16,508 nt of DNA from Opitutaceae bacterium UBA3033 (GCA_002367815.1 DFDG01000163.1:10476-26983); one strand, 5' to 3'; counted from the stretch's first letter, positions 6,357 through 14,401 are shown. Notes: generated by a model from the sequence alone, not told the origin. Program-made: numbers and translations.

Positions 6357-8312
6357 TCACCGCTTCAGTGCCGCATAGCCTTCTTTGACATAGGCGAGAC
6401 TCGCTTTCACGTCACAGGGATAGGCGATGTAGGCGTCCGACATCTGCGGCCAACTGTCGGCCAGATTCCACAAAAAGATACCCCAGCAATTCGGTTGGTT
6501 GCCATAAAACTCGATCCAGAATTTTGACGCTTCGCCTTGGAGCTGCTGGGATTTCTGAATCAAATCATCAAGGTCTTTCGGCTCCTCCCAGCCGCGCTCG
6601 CGAATACTCTCAAAATTGAGCCGATGGCGCGCGATGCGATCCAGCCGTATGCAATCCGCCCCATGCGTCAGATATTCCTCGTGATAAACCGGCCATTGGT
6701 TTTGCGGCTGCACGTAGGTGTTGATCGTGGCGCGGGAAGGAAAACTGAGGTGTCCGATCTCCGTCACCATCCTCGGCAACTGCTTCACATAAAAGTCTGA
6801 CTTGTAGGAAAAGCCGTGTCCCCAGATGTGACAGTCCCCTTCCTTGGGTTCGTTCTGATCATAGGTCAGCGGTGAATAGGGCGACGTTGGCACATAGGGC
6901 GTCAGGGGCGCGTGCGTTTCGACGACATTTTTCAACACCTCCTTGCTGAGGCGGTTGTGCCGATAGTCTGGCTGGTTGAAACTGTTGTCCGCCAGCACAT
7001 CGTTTTCGTTGTCCCCGAACCAAGCGATCACGCACGCAAAGTGACGCAAGCGTCTGACCTGATACTCGGCCTCGCGTCGGGCTTCATCAAGAAACGCGAG
7101 ATCCTGCGGGTAACAACCGCAGGCATACATGAAGTCGTGCGTGATCAGTATCCCCAGTTCGTCGCACTTGGCGTAAAATGAATCCAATTCGTAAACTCCC
7201 CCGCCCCACACCCTCATGGCATTGATGTGGGTGTCCTTGGCAATCGCGAGCAATTGGTCGTAACGGGCGTCGTCGACGCGACAGAACATCGCGTCCGCCG
7301 GCGTCCAATTCATCCCCTTCATGAAAATCTTTTTTCCGTTGATCGCGAAAACGAACGAAATCCCCCCATCGTCGTCCGGCTCCTGGATCAGTCGCACGGT
7401 GCGAATGCCAAAACGACCGGTGCTCCGATCCGATTCCACGTCACCGTGCTTCAAAACGGCACTCCATTGGTAGAGCGGTTGCGCACCGTGATCATGCGGC
7501 CACCACAGCTTGGCGTCCGGCACGATGAAACGCGTCACCTTTCTGCCACTGCTTGGATCGACATCAAGGGTGAGTCGCTGGATTTGACCAGCGACCGTGA
7601 GTTCCACCTCCACCACATCCGTGGCGCCGTGGTTGTGCTGCAACTCAACTAGTGCTTCGAGTTCTGCCGAGCCGTCGTCGTGGAGTGCGACCGTGATGAT
7701 GCTGACATCATCGATTTCAAAAGCATCAACCAGAACCCATGAGACCGGTTTGCTGATGCCGATTGTCACCAGACGGGGTGAAATATTCCAACCGTAGCAT
7801 GACTGCGATTTGCGCACCTGAAGCCGGGTGATCTGGCCATAACCGCGCACCTCCGGGGTATAAGGCCGATTGAGGGGAAACAGCGGCGCCCCCAGGCAAA
7901 CCTCAAGTCGATTGACCCCTGCTTGCACGTGGTCGGTCACATCAAGTCGCAGCGGAGTAAAAATGTTCTGATGTTTGCCGACTTCCTTGCCATTGAGGTA
8001 AATCGTGGCGAAGCAATCGAGCCCCTCGAAATATATATGAAGCCGCTCGCCCTTGCCGGGGATTGGAGGTGTGATCTCCGTGCGATACCACCAATCCATC
8101 TCTTCCATCCAACGCAGCTTGTCGTGATTCATGCCGAAGAACGGATCATCGATCAACCCGGCGCGCTGATAATCCAAATGCACATCACCCGGCACCTGGG
8201 CGGGAACCCACCGCTCTTCCAGCGGCAGTGCAGAGCAGGCCTGCGTTGGACCGAGGTTGGGCTCGGCATGCATCAGTTGCCAGGAAGCCTCAAGCGGTAG
8301 AGATTTTTTCAT
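6357..8312 (-). CDS. GH2 beta-mannosidase-like glycoside hydrolase
   Basis: Predicted retaining exo-glycosidase that releases mannose from beta-mannosides or short manno-oligosaccharides. The 651 residues comprise an N-terminal jelly-roll with VPGDVHLDYQRAGLIDDPFFG (about 40-60, a beta-mannosidase signature) and WVYR-like WWYR, an Ig-like domain (about 185-305), and a TIM barrel with MKGMNWTPAD (331-340) and MRVWGGGVYE (366-375). Acid/base Glu436 lies in WFGDNE and nucleophile Glu518 in VTEIG; both are intact. The protein ends just after the barrel at NLADSWPQ (616-623), so the C-terminal sandwich domains that bring most family members past 800 residues are missing. There is no signal peptide, so it is probably cytosolic and dependent on imported substrate. 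ATG 8312 has no clear ribosome-binding site. It converges on the trehalase-like gene with the MBL pseudogene between. Confidence 0.9.
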   Translation of the reverse strand: MKKSLPLEASWQLMHAEPNLGPTQACSALPLEERWVPAQVPGDVHLDYQRAGLIDDPFFGMNHDKLRWMEEMDWWYRTEITPPIPGKGERLHIYFEGLDCFATIYLNGKEVGKHQNIFTPLRLDVTDHVQAGVNRLEVCLGAPLFPLNRPYTPEVRGYGQITRLQVRKSQSCYGWNISPRLVTIGISKPVSWVLVDAFEIDDVSIITVALHDDGSAELEALVELQHNHGATDVVEVELTVAGQIQRLTLDVDPSSGRKVTRFIVPDAKLWWPHDHGAQPLYQWSAVLKHGDVESDRSTGRFGIRTVRLIQEPDDDGGISFVFAINGKKIFMKGMNWTPADAMFCRVDDARYDQLLAIAKDTHINAMRVWGGGVYELDSFYAKCDELGILITHDFMYACGCYPQDLAFLDEARREAEYQVRRLRHFACVIAWFGDNENDVLADNSFNQPDYRHNRLSKEVLKNVVETHAPLTPYVPTSPYSPLTYDQNEPKEGDCHIWGHGFSYKSDFYVKQLPRMVTEIGHLSFPSRATINTYVQPQNQWPVYHEEYLTHGADCIRLDRIARHRLNFESIRERGWEEPKDLDDLIQKSQQLQGEASKFWIEFYGNQPNCWGIFLWNLADSWPQMSDAYIAYPCDVKASLAYVKEGYAALKR

Positions 8313-8437
8313 GGGATAGAGAAAGTAAAGTTGGATTGTGAACCCAGAATCACCACGAAATACAATGTGGAACTCAGGAAATCAGAAATAAAGATTTCCG
8401 GAACAAGCCCCGAGGTAATTCTATAAGCCAAATGTAG

Positions 8438-8479
8438 CCGGGGTCGTTGACCCCGGTTGAGGGGCATCAGGCCTCAACC
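8438..8479. repeat. Two overlapping hairpins between the kinase and GH2 genes
   Basis: CCGGGGTC (8438-8445) pairs with GACCCCGG (8449-8456) around GTT. GGTTGAGG (8455-8462) pairs with CCTCAACC (8472-8479) around nine bases. The two stems share bases 8455-8456, so they are alternatives or abut. No T-run follows. This is a repeat-type palindrome in the 275-base gap 8313-8587, which otherwise shows no gene. Confidence 0.65.
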
Positions 8480-8503
8480 CATTCGACAAGCTCAGAACAA
8501 GTG
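8470..8503 (+). repeat. 34-nt intergenic repeat, copy 2
   Basis: This copy starts GGCCTCAACCCATTCGACAA and continues with GCTCAGAACAAGTG. It matches the reverse complement of 3378-3411 with five mismatches. It overlaps the right arm of the second hairpin at 8472-8479, so the hairpin and the 34-nt unit may belong to one composite element. Confidence 0.6.
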
Positions 8504-8587
8504 AGACCGGATACATCCATGCCTTTCTTATGTTCTCTGGTTAGCGGTATTTTCCAGCCTTCCAGCTTTCCACATTAATTACTCGGT

Positions 8588-9760
8588 TCAGCTCTTCAGC
8601 ATTCTCACCCGACGATCTTTCCGGGGAAATTGCAGTGTAACCACCGTGCCGATACCCTCCTTACTCTCGATCCCGATCTGCCCGCCGTGTTCGCGCATGA
8701 TGCGTTGCACCACCATCAGCCCCAGACCGTGTCCATCCACCTTCGTGGTGTGATAAGGCTGAAAGAGGCGCGTAAATTCCTCCTGTTTGATGCCCGAACC
8801 ACTGTCACCAAACGCGAGGTAGACCATGTCATCATCGGTGCGCGCCTTGATACGTAATCGACCGCCGGGTTTCATGGCTTCGACGGCATTCTTAACGATA
8901 TTGAAGAATATCTGCTTCAACTGATTCTTGTCTGCCATGATGAACGGTAAATCGTCACGGGTCTCGGCTTCGATTGTTATTCCCCGGTCGGAGAGTTCGT
9001 GCTGTTGAAACGCGAGCACTTCAGCCAACACATCGGACAGGTTGATCTCACTGAGGTCCGGCGGTTGAGGACGAATAGCCTCCAGAAAATTCGTGATAAT
9101 ACCATCAAGGCGCTTCACCTCGTCTTCACATATACGGACGGACTCAGCGACGGAATCGATGTCCTTACTCGCTTTGAGTTTCTTTAACTTCCGGTTGATC
9201 AGTTGCAGATGGATGGTCAGGGAATTGAGCGGATTGCCCAACTCATGGGCCACTCCAGCCGCGAGAAGCAACACCGAGGATGTCCGTTCGTTTTCAATCC
9301 GTGTTTCCGTGGTTTGTTTGTTACGCGTGATATCTGACAAAATAACGGCAAACCGCTGGCCACCGACATGCTGCTCGCCAGTAAATGGCACCATGTAAAG
9401 TTGGACCGTGCGAGGCTCTGGATAGGTGAGCTCAAACTCACGCGTCACCACCGGCAAGGTTGCATCGTCATCCAGCGTGATTCCAAGGGAAGGCCGCAGT
9501 CCGGGCACTAGGCGCCACAAGGTCTCCCCCACCAAACCGTCATCCCCCAGTCCGATCAACCGATGCGCGGCGGAGTTGGCGTATTCGATTTCGCCATCGA
9601 GTGTGATGACTAGCACACCTTCCTGCAGCGTATTGAAAATGTCTTCAAACAGGCCGCGTTCGCGCGCAAGTCGTTGGACGAGATTCGTCAAATTGACAGA
9701 ATCCATCGAATCGAGACGACCGAGGACACGGTCTAGCGAGGAATGCTTCTTCGGGGGCAT
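8588..9760 (-). CDS. Soluble PAS-domain sensor histidine kinase, orphan
   Basis: Predicted two-component sensor that autophosphorylates on histidine and passes the phosphate to an unidentified regulator. The 390 residues have no membrane segment, so the signal is likely intracellular. An N-terminal helix leads to a PAS domain (about 35-145; ILSDIT at its end), a dimerisation/phosphoacceptor helix with AAGVAHELGNPLNSL (His172), and an ATP-binding domain with N box NIVKNAVEAM (Asn291), G1 box DSGSGI (319-324), F box LFQPYHTTK and G2 box GHGLGLMVV (343-351). The HELGNPL box and overall plan recall NtrB/AtoS-like kinases, which often pair with sigma-54 activators, but no response regulator lies in the window. 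ATG 9760 was used and no Shine-Dalgarno is seen. It is isolated by repeat-bearing gaps on both sides. Confidence 0.92.
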   Translation of the reverse strand: MPPKKHSSLDRVLGRLDSMDSVNLTNLVQRLARERGLFEDIFNTLQEGVLVITLDGEIEYANSAAHRLIGLGDDGLVGETLWRLVPGLRPSLGITLDDDATLPVVTREFELTYPEPRTVQLYMVPFTGEQHVGGQRFAVILSDITRNKQTTETRIENERTSSVLLLAAGVAHELGNPLNSLTIHLQLINRKLKKLKASKDIDSVAESVRICEDEVKRLDGIITNFLEAIRPQPPDLSEINLSDVLAEVLAFQQHELSDRGITIEAETRDDLPFIMADKNQLKQIFFNIVKNAVEAMKPGGRLRIKARTDDDMVYLAFGDSGSGIKQEEFTRLFQPYHTTKVDGHGLGLMVVQRIMREHGGQIGIESKEGIGTVVTLQFPRKDRRVRMLKS

Positions 9761-10069
9761 TGCAGGGTTTTGTGCACGACCAAGGGCAGTCGGTCAATGT
9801 CGCCGCGCGTTCAGGGCCGCAACCAGGGGACGTTCGTGGTTAACCAAGGTGCATGATCCACGAACGCAGTAGTGCCGGTAGGGCGCGTTGTCCCCAACGC
9901 GCCGCGGCACCCTCGGAGAGAGTGCCCTACCTTTCGATCCTATTGAACGGCGACCCCTTTACTGACTACTCAGCCCCATGCTTCCAGAATTTTACCATGG
10001 CTTTCACCGATATGGACGGATCGATCTCATCCATCCGTGTGATCCGCGGTAATATGGATTTGGAGCTCA
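9761..10069. other. Intergenic region with palindromic repeat cluster
   Basis: About 310 bases between the histidine kinase start and the 3' end of the RNase HII gene, without a believable gene. Positions 9871-9931 hold a dense palindromic element (separate entry). The remainder, 9932-10069, shows no repeat, clear terminator or promoter that I can defend. Confidence 0.5.
9871..9931. repeat. REP-like palindromic element with nested stems
   Basis: GGCGCGTTG (9882-9890) pairs perfectly with CAACGCGCC (9895-9903) around TCCC. Outside it, GGTAGGGC (9877-9884) can pair with GCCCTACC (9924-9931), and GGCAC (9906-9910) with GTGCC (9922-9926). These are competing folds, giving the element two alternative structures. 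It has the look of a mobile REP or MITE-like unit, but no transposase is nearby. Confidence 0.65.
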
Positions 10070-10855
10070 CTAGCTGTCGTCATCCGCAAATGCGGTTTCG
10101 TCATTCAAAAAATCCACCTGATCCGGGTCCACCCGCTGGGCGAAAAGTTTGCGCAGGAATACGTCGCGGTGATGCCGGGTGCGACCAAGCCGTAGCAGCG
10201 CCTCGCGATGTTCCTCGGTGCCGTAGCCTTTATGTTGGGCAAAACCATACCCCGGCTGAATTTGATCGAGCTCGGTCATCATCCGATCCCGGGTGACCTT
10301 GGCGATGATCGAAGCCATCGCAATGCAGAGCGACCGGGCATCCCCTTTCACCACATTGGAGTGCGGATAGGGGAAATTGCGCAGGGGCAAACCATCGACG
10401 ATAATACGGGCCGAAACAGTCGGCTGAAATTCGGCAATATCCTCGAGCGATGAAAACAAGTCGGGTTCAGTTTTCTGGTCAAAGGCAGAAGGCGGATAAA
10501 TGCCCTCAAGAGAGCGGCGCATCGCCAGTTTGGTCGCGCCAAGGATGTTAAACTGGGCAATCTCATCCACATCACCTACGCCATAATTTGCGTGAATCTG
10601 TCCTTGCGTAGCCAGAGTTTCAAAGTCGGCCCACAATGCATCGCGCTCCGCGATGGAAAGCTGTTTGGAATCATTGATGCGACTGGCATTGGTCAAGGCC
10701 CAACGACTGTCGAGGAACTCACGATTCACGAGCACGGCTGCGGCCACCACCGGTCCAGCCAAGGAGCCCCGCCCCGCCTCGTCCACGCCGATCAGGCTGT
10801 CGAAGCCATCAATCTGCTTAAGGTCGAAACCTCGGAGTTGGCGACGCTTGGCCAT
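10070..10855 (-). CDS. rnhB: Ribonuclease HII
   Basis: Cuts the RNA strand of RNA-DNA hybrids and nicks 5' of single ribonucleotides in DNA, starting ribonucleotide excision repair. The 261 residues carry the type 2 RNase H DEDD set: Asp25 and Glu26 in GVDEAGRGSLAGPV, Asp154 in IIVDG and Asp190 in VTRDRMM, plus the GRG motif (28-30) that recognises the RNA-DNA junction. MASIIAKVTRD and GYGFAQHKGYGTEEH are further family hallmarks. It is slightly longer than the usual 200-230 residues, through an insertion around 120-145 (YPPSAFDQ onward) and an acidic tail ending ADDDS. ATG 10855 is preceded on its strand by a T-run instead of a ribosome-binding site. It lies downstream of, and in line with, the RNase HIII gene. 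Confidence 0.96.
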   Translation of the reverse strand: MAKRRQLRGFDLKQIDGFDSLIGVDEAGRGSLAGPVVAAAVLVNREFLDSRWALTNASRINDSKQLSIAERDALWADFETLATQGQIHANYGVGDVDEIAQFNILGATKLAMRRSLEGIYPPSAFDQKTEPDLFSSLEDIAEFQPTVSARIIVDGLPLRNFPYPHSNVVKGDARSLCIAMASIIAKVTRDRMMTELDQIQPGYGFAQHKGYGTEEHREALLRLGRTRHHRDVFLRKLFAQRVDPDQVDFLNDETAFADDDS

Positions 10856-10860
10856 CAGGC

Positions 10861-10897
10861 TAAAAAAACAGGTGGGCGGGCACGTCCCTGTGCCCGC
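10861..10897 (-). terminator. Hairpin with T-run between RNase HIII and RNase HII genes
   Basis: GCGGGCAC (10876-10883) and GTGCCCGC (10890-10897) form a perfect 8-bp stem with a six-base loop. Read on the minus strand, the stem is followed after about eight bases by TTTTTTT (complement of 10862-10868). It could end transcription from the RNase HIII gene. The gap before the T-run is longer than in a classical intrinsic terminator, so it may instead be one of the window's repeat palindromes. Confidence 0.4.
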
Positions 10898-11033
10898 ATG
10901 AGAATCAAGACTCTCCGCATCAATTCGCGCAGAGGGATCCTCCTACGCCAAGGCTGCGGCGGACAAGTCTGCGAGCCCACCTCAGAGGAAGGCATGCAAA
11001 TATATGGGTGGGGCAAGACAGCCGATACGCACA

Positions 11034-12044
11034 TCACCATTGCATTTTGGGCGGTGGCGGTTTCAAGGGCAACTCATCGAGTTTACCCGCGGCAGAGACA
11101 ACTTCATAGGCCGTGCGAAAATGCAGTTTGGCGAAATCACCCAACGCGCGCACCCCGAATTTCCGAATGATCTCGTTGGCCTGTTCTTTTACTAGGGGAC
11201 CAGCCCCTTTTTGCAATTTATCGCCATAGGCCTTGGAGAGGGAGTGCATTTGCCTGACATATTCGGCCCGGGCTACAACTGACGCCGCGGCCACTACCGG
11301 GTCCTCTTCCGCCTTGGTGCGCATGCGCAATTCAAAGTCTTTCACGCCCTTCTTTTTCATTTCGCGCTGCACCAAGGGTTGTTCACTGAATTGGTCGAGC
11401 AAACCCCAGGGTACGGATTTTTCCGCCAGGGCTTGGGTCAGAGCAGTTGCATGTTGCCAAGCCAGCAGGCCGTTGAGATTGGCCCGGGGACGGGCCATCA
11501 ACTCGTTGTATTTCGGCATACTGCAAAGGCAGGTTTTAACCACTGCGCCTTTCGTTGTGCGGATCAGGCGATCCAGTTCGATGATTTTGCTCTCTGCCAT
11601 CTTCTTCGAATCCTGCGCGCCCGCCTCTCGCCATGTTTCAATCGCCGCCCGATCGGCTATCACGGTCGCAGCCACGACAGGGCCAAAGAAATCACCTTTG
11701 CCGCTCTCATCGAGTCCGGCGTGTGATTCAAACCAATCCGGGTGCAGCACCTCATCGTAGCCCAACTTGGGTGCTCCGGTGATTTCCGGCTCAAGGGTGT
11801 TTTGCACAAACTCTTCCGTTCCCTTCCCTGCAATCACCACTTTGCCACTGGTATAAGCCGCAACGTTGAGTTTCTGCGCCTCGGCCTTAAAGGCGTAATG
11901 AGTGTAGGCCAGTTCCACCTGCAACCAACCGCGCGATTCACAATGAGCGCGCAGTTTGGCGATCTGTTCTCCATCGAGTTTGATCGTATAGGAACTGAGC
12001 TTTTTGGGGGCTGGTTCGTCGTTGGCATCAGTCCGTTTGGGCAT
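11034..12044 (-). CDS. rnhC: Ribonuclease HIII
   Basis: Type 2 RNase H that degrades the RNA strand of RNA-DNA hybrids such as primers and R-loops. The 336 residues begin with the TBP-like substrate-binding domain special to this family (about 15-90, with AAYTSGKVVIAGKG). The catalytic domain opens GLDESGKGDFFGPV, where GKG replaces the GRG of RNase HII and is diagnostic. DEDE residues are Asp112, Glu113, Asp217 (LLDQF) and Glu261 (VARAEYV), the last a Glu where RNase HII has Asp. ATG 12044 was chosen over an in-frame TTG at 12062; neither has a visible Shine-Dalgarno. The C-terminus is Pro-rich (KPPPPKMQW). It diverges from mutY across about 90 bases and is followed in line by rnhB. Confidence 0.95.
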   Translation of the reverse strand: MPKRTDANDEPAPKKLSSYTIKLDGEQIAKLRAHCESRGWLQVELAYTHYAFKAEAQKLNVAAYTSGKVVIAGKGTEEFVQNTLEPEITGAPKLGYDEVLHPDWFESHAGLDESGKGDFFGPVVAATVIADRAAIETWREAGAQDSKKMAESKIIELDRLIRTTKGAVVKTCLCSMPKYNELMARPRANLNGLLAWQHATALTQALAEKSVPWGLLDQFSEQPLVQREMKKKGVKDFELRMRTKAEEDPVVAAASVVARAEYVRQMHSLSKAYGDKLQKGAGPLVKEQANEIIRKFGVRALGDFAKLHFRTAYEVVSAAGKLDELPLKPPPPKMQW

Positions 12045-12134
12045 GGATAGGATTAGCCACAAAATTCAGCTAAAAGCACAAAGAGAAAATGTCCCCTTTC
12101 CTCAGCCGGCCTTTTCTGTCTGTTTCCAGATCCT

Positions 12135-13169
12135 GTGGCTACTACCGTCAGATTGATTTCCCAGCGGCGAGATTTTCAAGTCTATCTGCTCGAATGGTAT
12201 AGCAAACAAGCCCGCCAGCTGCCCTGGCGGCAAAGCCCGTCGCTTTACAAAACCGTGGTGAGCGAATTCATGCTGCAGCAGACGCAGGTTAAGACCGTGC
12301 TGCCCTATTTTGAACGATGGATGGCTACTTTGCCGGATTTCGAGGCCTTGGCTGGGGCTACCGAAGCCAAAGTGCTCCGACTCTGGGAAGGGTTGGGATA
12401 CTATTCGCGAGCTCGAAACCTGCACAAACTGGCCCAACAGCTCGTCAAGTTGCCTCAGATTCCAGTGCAACCAGAGGAATGGCTGAAATTACCCGGCATC
12501 GGCCCTTACACCGCCGCCGCGATCACAAGTATCTCTTTTGGAGCTAATGCCGCCGTGGTTGATGGCAACGTCGTCAGAATCCTGGCGCGGCTGACAGCCG
12601 ACAACACAATGTATCGCGATAGCTCCACCGCGGCCAAGGCCTACCTCGCCCTTGCGGGAGCGATGTTAAATCATACCCATCCCGGCGATCACAACCAAGC
12701 CATGATGGAACTGGGCGCAACCGTGTGTTCGCGCCAAAATCCATCATGCACCACTTGCCCCGTGGCTAAATTATGCTCGGCCCGAAAAAATAAAGCTCCC
12801 GAAGCCTATCCCTGTTTGACACCAAAAAAGATGGAGCAAGTAACCGTGGTCCGCACATGGTGTGAGCAACGCGGTAAATTACTACTCCATCGCACGTCCA
12901 GCAATTCGCGACGATTGGCTAACCTGCATGAATTGCCCACGCCAGCTCATTTGGGCCTCGATCCAGCTCAGGTTAGCCAAGGTGAACTTTTAGCCAAAAG
13001 ACGACGGAGCATCACCCGTTATCAAATCATCGAATCGATCTTTCGGACCAAAGCACCTGCACGACTGAAGGATCCCGCATTAATCTGGGTGCCAATCAAA
13101 GAAATCGAAACCATTTCATTATCGGGACCGCATCGTCGATGGGTGAGTGATTTGCTAAGAGGAAAGTAA
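12135..13169 (+). CDS. mutY: A/G-specific adenine DNA glycosylase MutY
   Basis: Removes adenine mispaired with 8-oxoguanine, starting base excision repair of oxidative damage. The 344 residues have the helical glycosylase core with catalytic Glu44 in VSEFMLQQTQV, a helix-hairpin-helix LPGIGPYTAAAI (119-130) and catalytic Asp143 in VVDGNVVRILAR. The iron-sulfur cluster ligands Cys198, Cys205, Cys208 and Cys214 keep the exact C-X6-C-X2-C-X5-C spacing. Residues from about 235 form the NUDIX-like domain that reads 8-oxoguanine; its sequence is only weakly conserved here, as is common. The start is GTG 12135; no in-frame ATG or clear ribosome-binding site precedes it. It is divergent from rnhC and convergent with the TIM-barrel gene. 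Confidence 0.95.
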   Translation: MATTVRLISQRRDFQVYLLEWYSKQARQLPWRQSPSLYKTVVSEFMLQQTQVKTVLPYFERWMATLPDFEALAGATEAKVLRLWEGLGYYSRARNLHKLAQQLVKLPQIPVQPEEWLKLPGIGPYTAAAITSISFGANAAVVDGNVVRILARLTADNTMYRDSSTAAKAYLALAGAMLNHTHPGDHNQAMMELGATVCSRQNPSCTTCPVAKLCSARKNKAPEAYPCLTPKKMEQVTVVRTWCEQRGKLLLHRTSSNSRRLANLHELPTPAHLGLDPAQVSQGELLAKRRRSITRYQIIESIFRTKAPARLKDPALIWVPIKEIETISLSGPHRRWVSDLLRGK

Positions 13170-13205
13170 CGGAACTTGGTAGTAGTCGAGATAGCAGATC
13201 GGCCG

Positions 13206-13343
13206 TAGTCGCGCTTGAGCATTAACATTCATAGCCGCGCTTGAGCCGCAGGCAAAAGCGTGGCCCTTCCTCCGAACCTCCGGCCACCTTGTCGCTATGC
13301 TCCAAGGCAGCTACCTGCCTGATCACTGCCCAAGGCGGCTACC
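13206..13343. repeat. Two short direct-repeat pairs downstream of mutY
   Basis: TAGTCGCGCTTGAGC (13206-13220) recurs as TAGCCGCGCTTGAGC (13232-13246) with one mismatch. CCAAGGCAGCTACC (13302-13315) recurs as CCAAGGCGGCTACC (13330-13343), also with one mismatch. The pairs have periods of 26 and 28 bases. They fill the gap between the convergent mutY and TIM-barrel genes, where I see no clear terminator. Confidence 0.55.
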
Positions 13344-13355
13344 AAACAAAGGCCT

Positions 13356-14303
13356 TTACGAACTCTGGGCCAACAAATCCTCGATCTTCCCTTTCGAACG
13401 TTTCACATCGTCGACTTCGACGCGGGGGCCAAGCTCCAAGACCAACAAATGCTCAGGTTTCCAAAATTCGCTGATCATTTTGAAATCGATGTGGCCTGAA
13501 CCCACGGGCTGGTGGTCGCGTCCCTCATCGTTGACATCGTGCAGATGGAACCCAGCCAGAAGGGGCGCCATCTTTTCCAGATGTTGCCGATGATTCAGTA
13601 GTCCCATCTTTTCTTTGATGTCAGCATGGCCGGTATCGTGCCAGTAGGCAAAGGGCGCGTCCTGCGGCAATGCGGCCATAAAATCAAAATAGTCACCATC
13701 GAGCGGCAGTTCGGTGAATTTCTCCCGGTTTTCAAAACCCAACTTGATGCCTTTCTCGGCGGCATACGCTGAAACCTCAGTGACACTTTTCTTCATGCGC
13801 TCCCAAAACGGGGGCATCTTTTTACGCATCTTCGCCATGCACTTGGCGAGAACGGCCTGATAAGTTTTATCCTCCAACATGGCATCGCCCCGATACGACT
13901 GGATAAACTTCCCCAATTTGTCGGCGGGATCGAACCAAAAAAAATCCACGCTGCCGAGATGACATACCATCAGCTTGGCCTGCAATTGTGCGGCAAAGTC
14001 GACTGAGCGCTTGGTGTAGCGCAACCATTGGGTATGTTCACGATGATCCGTCGCCGAGGGTTCAAATAGATTGGGGGCCGCCGAATTAACTCCCGCAGGT
14101 AGTGGGCAGAAATTATGCGTGGTGCCGATTTTTATCACTCCTTCCTCAATCGCCCGCATGATGCCCGGCACCAAAGTGATACGGATGCCATGACTCAACT
14201 CGACATGCGTGAATCCCAGCTCGGCCATTTCGCAGAGCATTTCATAACCATCCATATGCCGATGGGAGCACCAGCAGGTCGATAAGGAGAAAATCGGTTT
14301 CAC
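13356..14303 (-). CDS. Xylose isomerase-like TIM-barrel protein (sugar phosphate isomerase/epimerase family)
   Basis: The 315-residue protein has the metal-site pattern of the xylose isomerase-like TIM-barrel superfamily. Likely ligands are Glu191 (GFENRE), Asp223 and His226 (WHDTGHAD), His253 or His255 (GFHLHDVND) and Glu290 (LVLELGP). FTHVELSHG (31-39) and MVCHLGSVD (112-120) fit early and middle strands. Family members isomerise or epimerise sugars, open inositols or cut abasic DNA; the substrate cannot be told from sequence. The start is GTG 14303: in-frame stops lie immediately upstream, and AGGGG about seven bases before gives one of the better ribosome-binding sites in the window. It follows the rpsU terminator, so it needs its own promoter or read-through. 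There is no signal peptide. Confidence 0.85.
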   Translation of the reverse strand: MKPIFSLSTCWCSHRHMDGYEMLCEMAELGFTHVELSHGIRITLVPGIMRAIEEGVIKIGTTHNFCPLPAGVNSAAPNLFEPSATDHREHTQWLRYTKRSVDFAAQLQAKLMVCHLGSVDFFWFDPADKLGKFIQSYRGDAMLEDKTYQAVLAKCMAKMRKKMPPFWERMKKSVTEVSAYAAEKGIKLGFENREKFTELPLDGDYFDFMAALPQDAPFAYWHDTGHADIKEKMGLLNHRQHLEKMAPLLAGFHLHDVNDEGRDHQPVGSGHIDFKMISEFWKPEHLLVLELGPRVEVDDVKRSKGKIEDLLAQSS

Positions 14304-14345
14304 AATATGCCCCTATCACGAACCCATTTGCCAGCCAGTTACACG

Positions 14346-14374
14346 AAAAAACCGCACCCGGAAAAGATGCGGTT
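14346..14374 (-). terminator. Rho-independent terminator of rpsU
   Basis: On the minus strand AACCGCA (complement of 14368-14374) pairs with TGCGGTT (complement of 14350-14356) around 11 bases, and the stem runs straight into a six-T tract (complement of 14346-14351). It begins 28 bases past the rpsU stop, which is strong evidence for termination before the TIM-barrel gene. Confidence 0.85.
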
Positions 14375-14401
14375 GAAATTGGTGGCCAATATTGCGGGGA
14401 C

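Noticed and set aside
9853..10296. A 147-codon plus-strand frame over the 3' end of rnhB
   Set aside because: It starts inside the palindromic element and then runs antisense through conserved RNase HII sequence; no motif is recognisable.
13206..13343. CRISPR array
   Set aside because: Only two copies of each unit, units of 14-15 bp, no spacer-like series and no cas gene.
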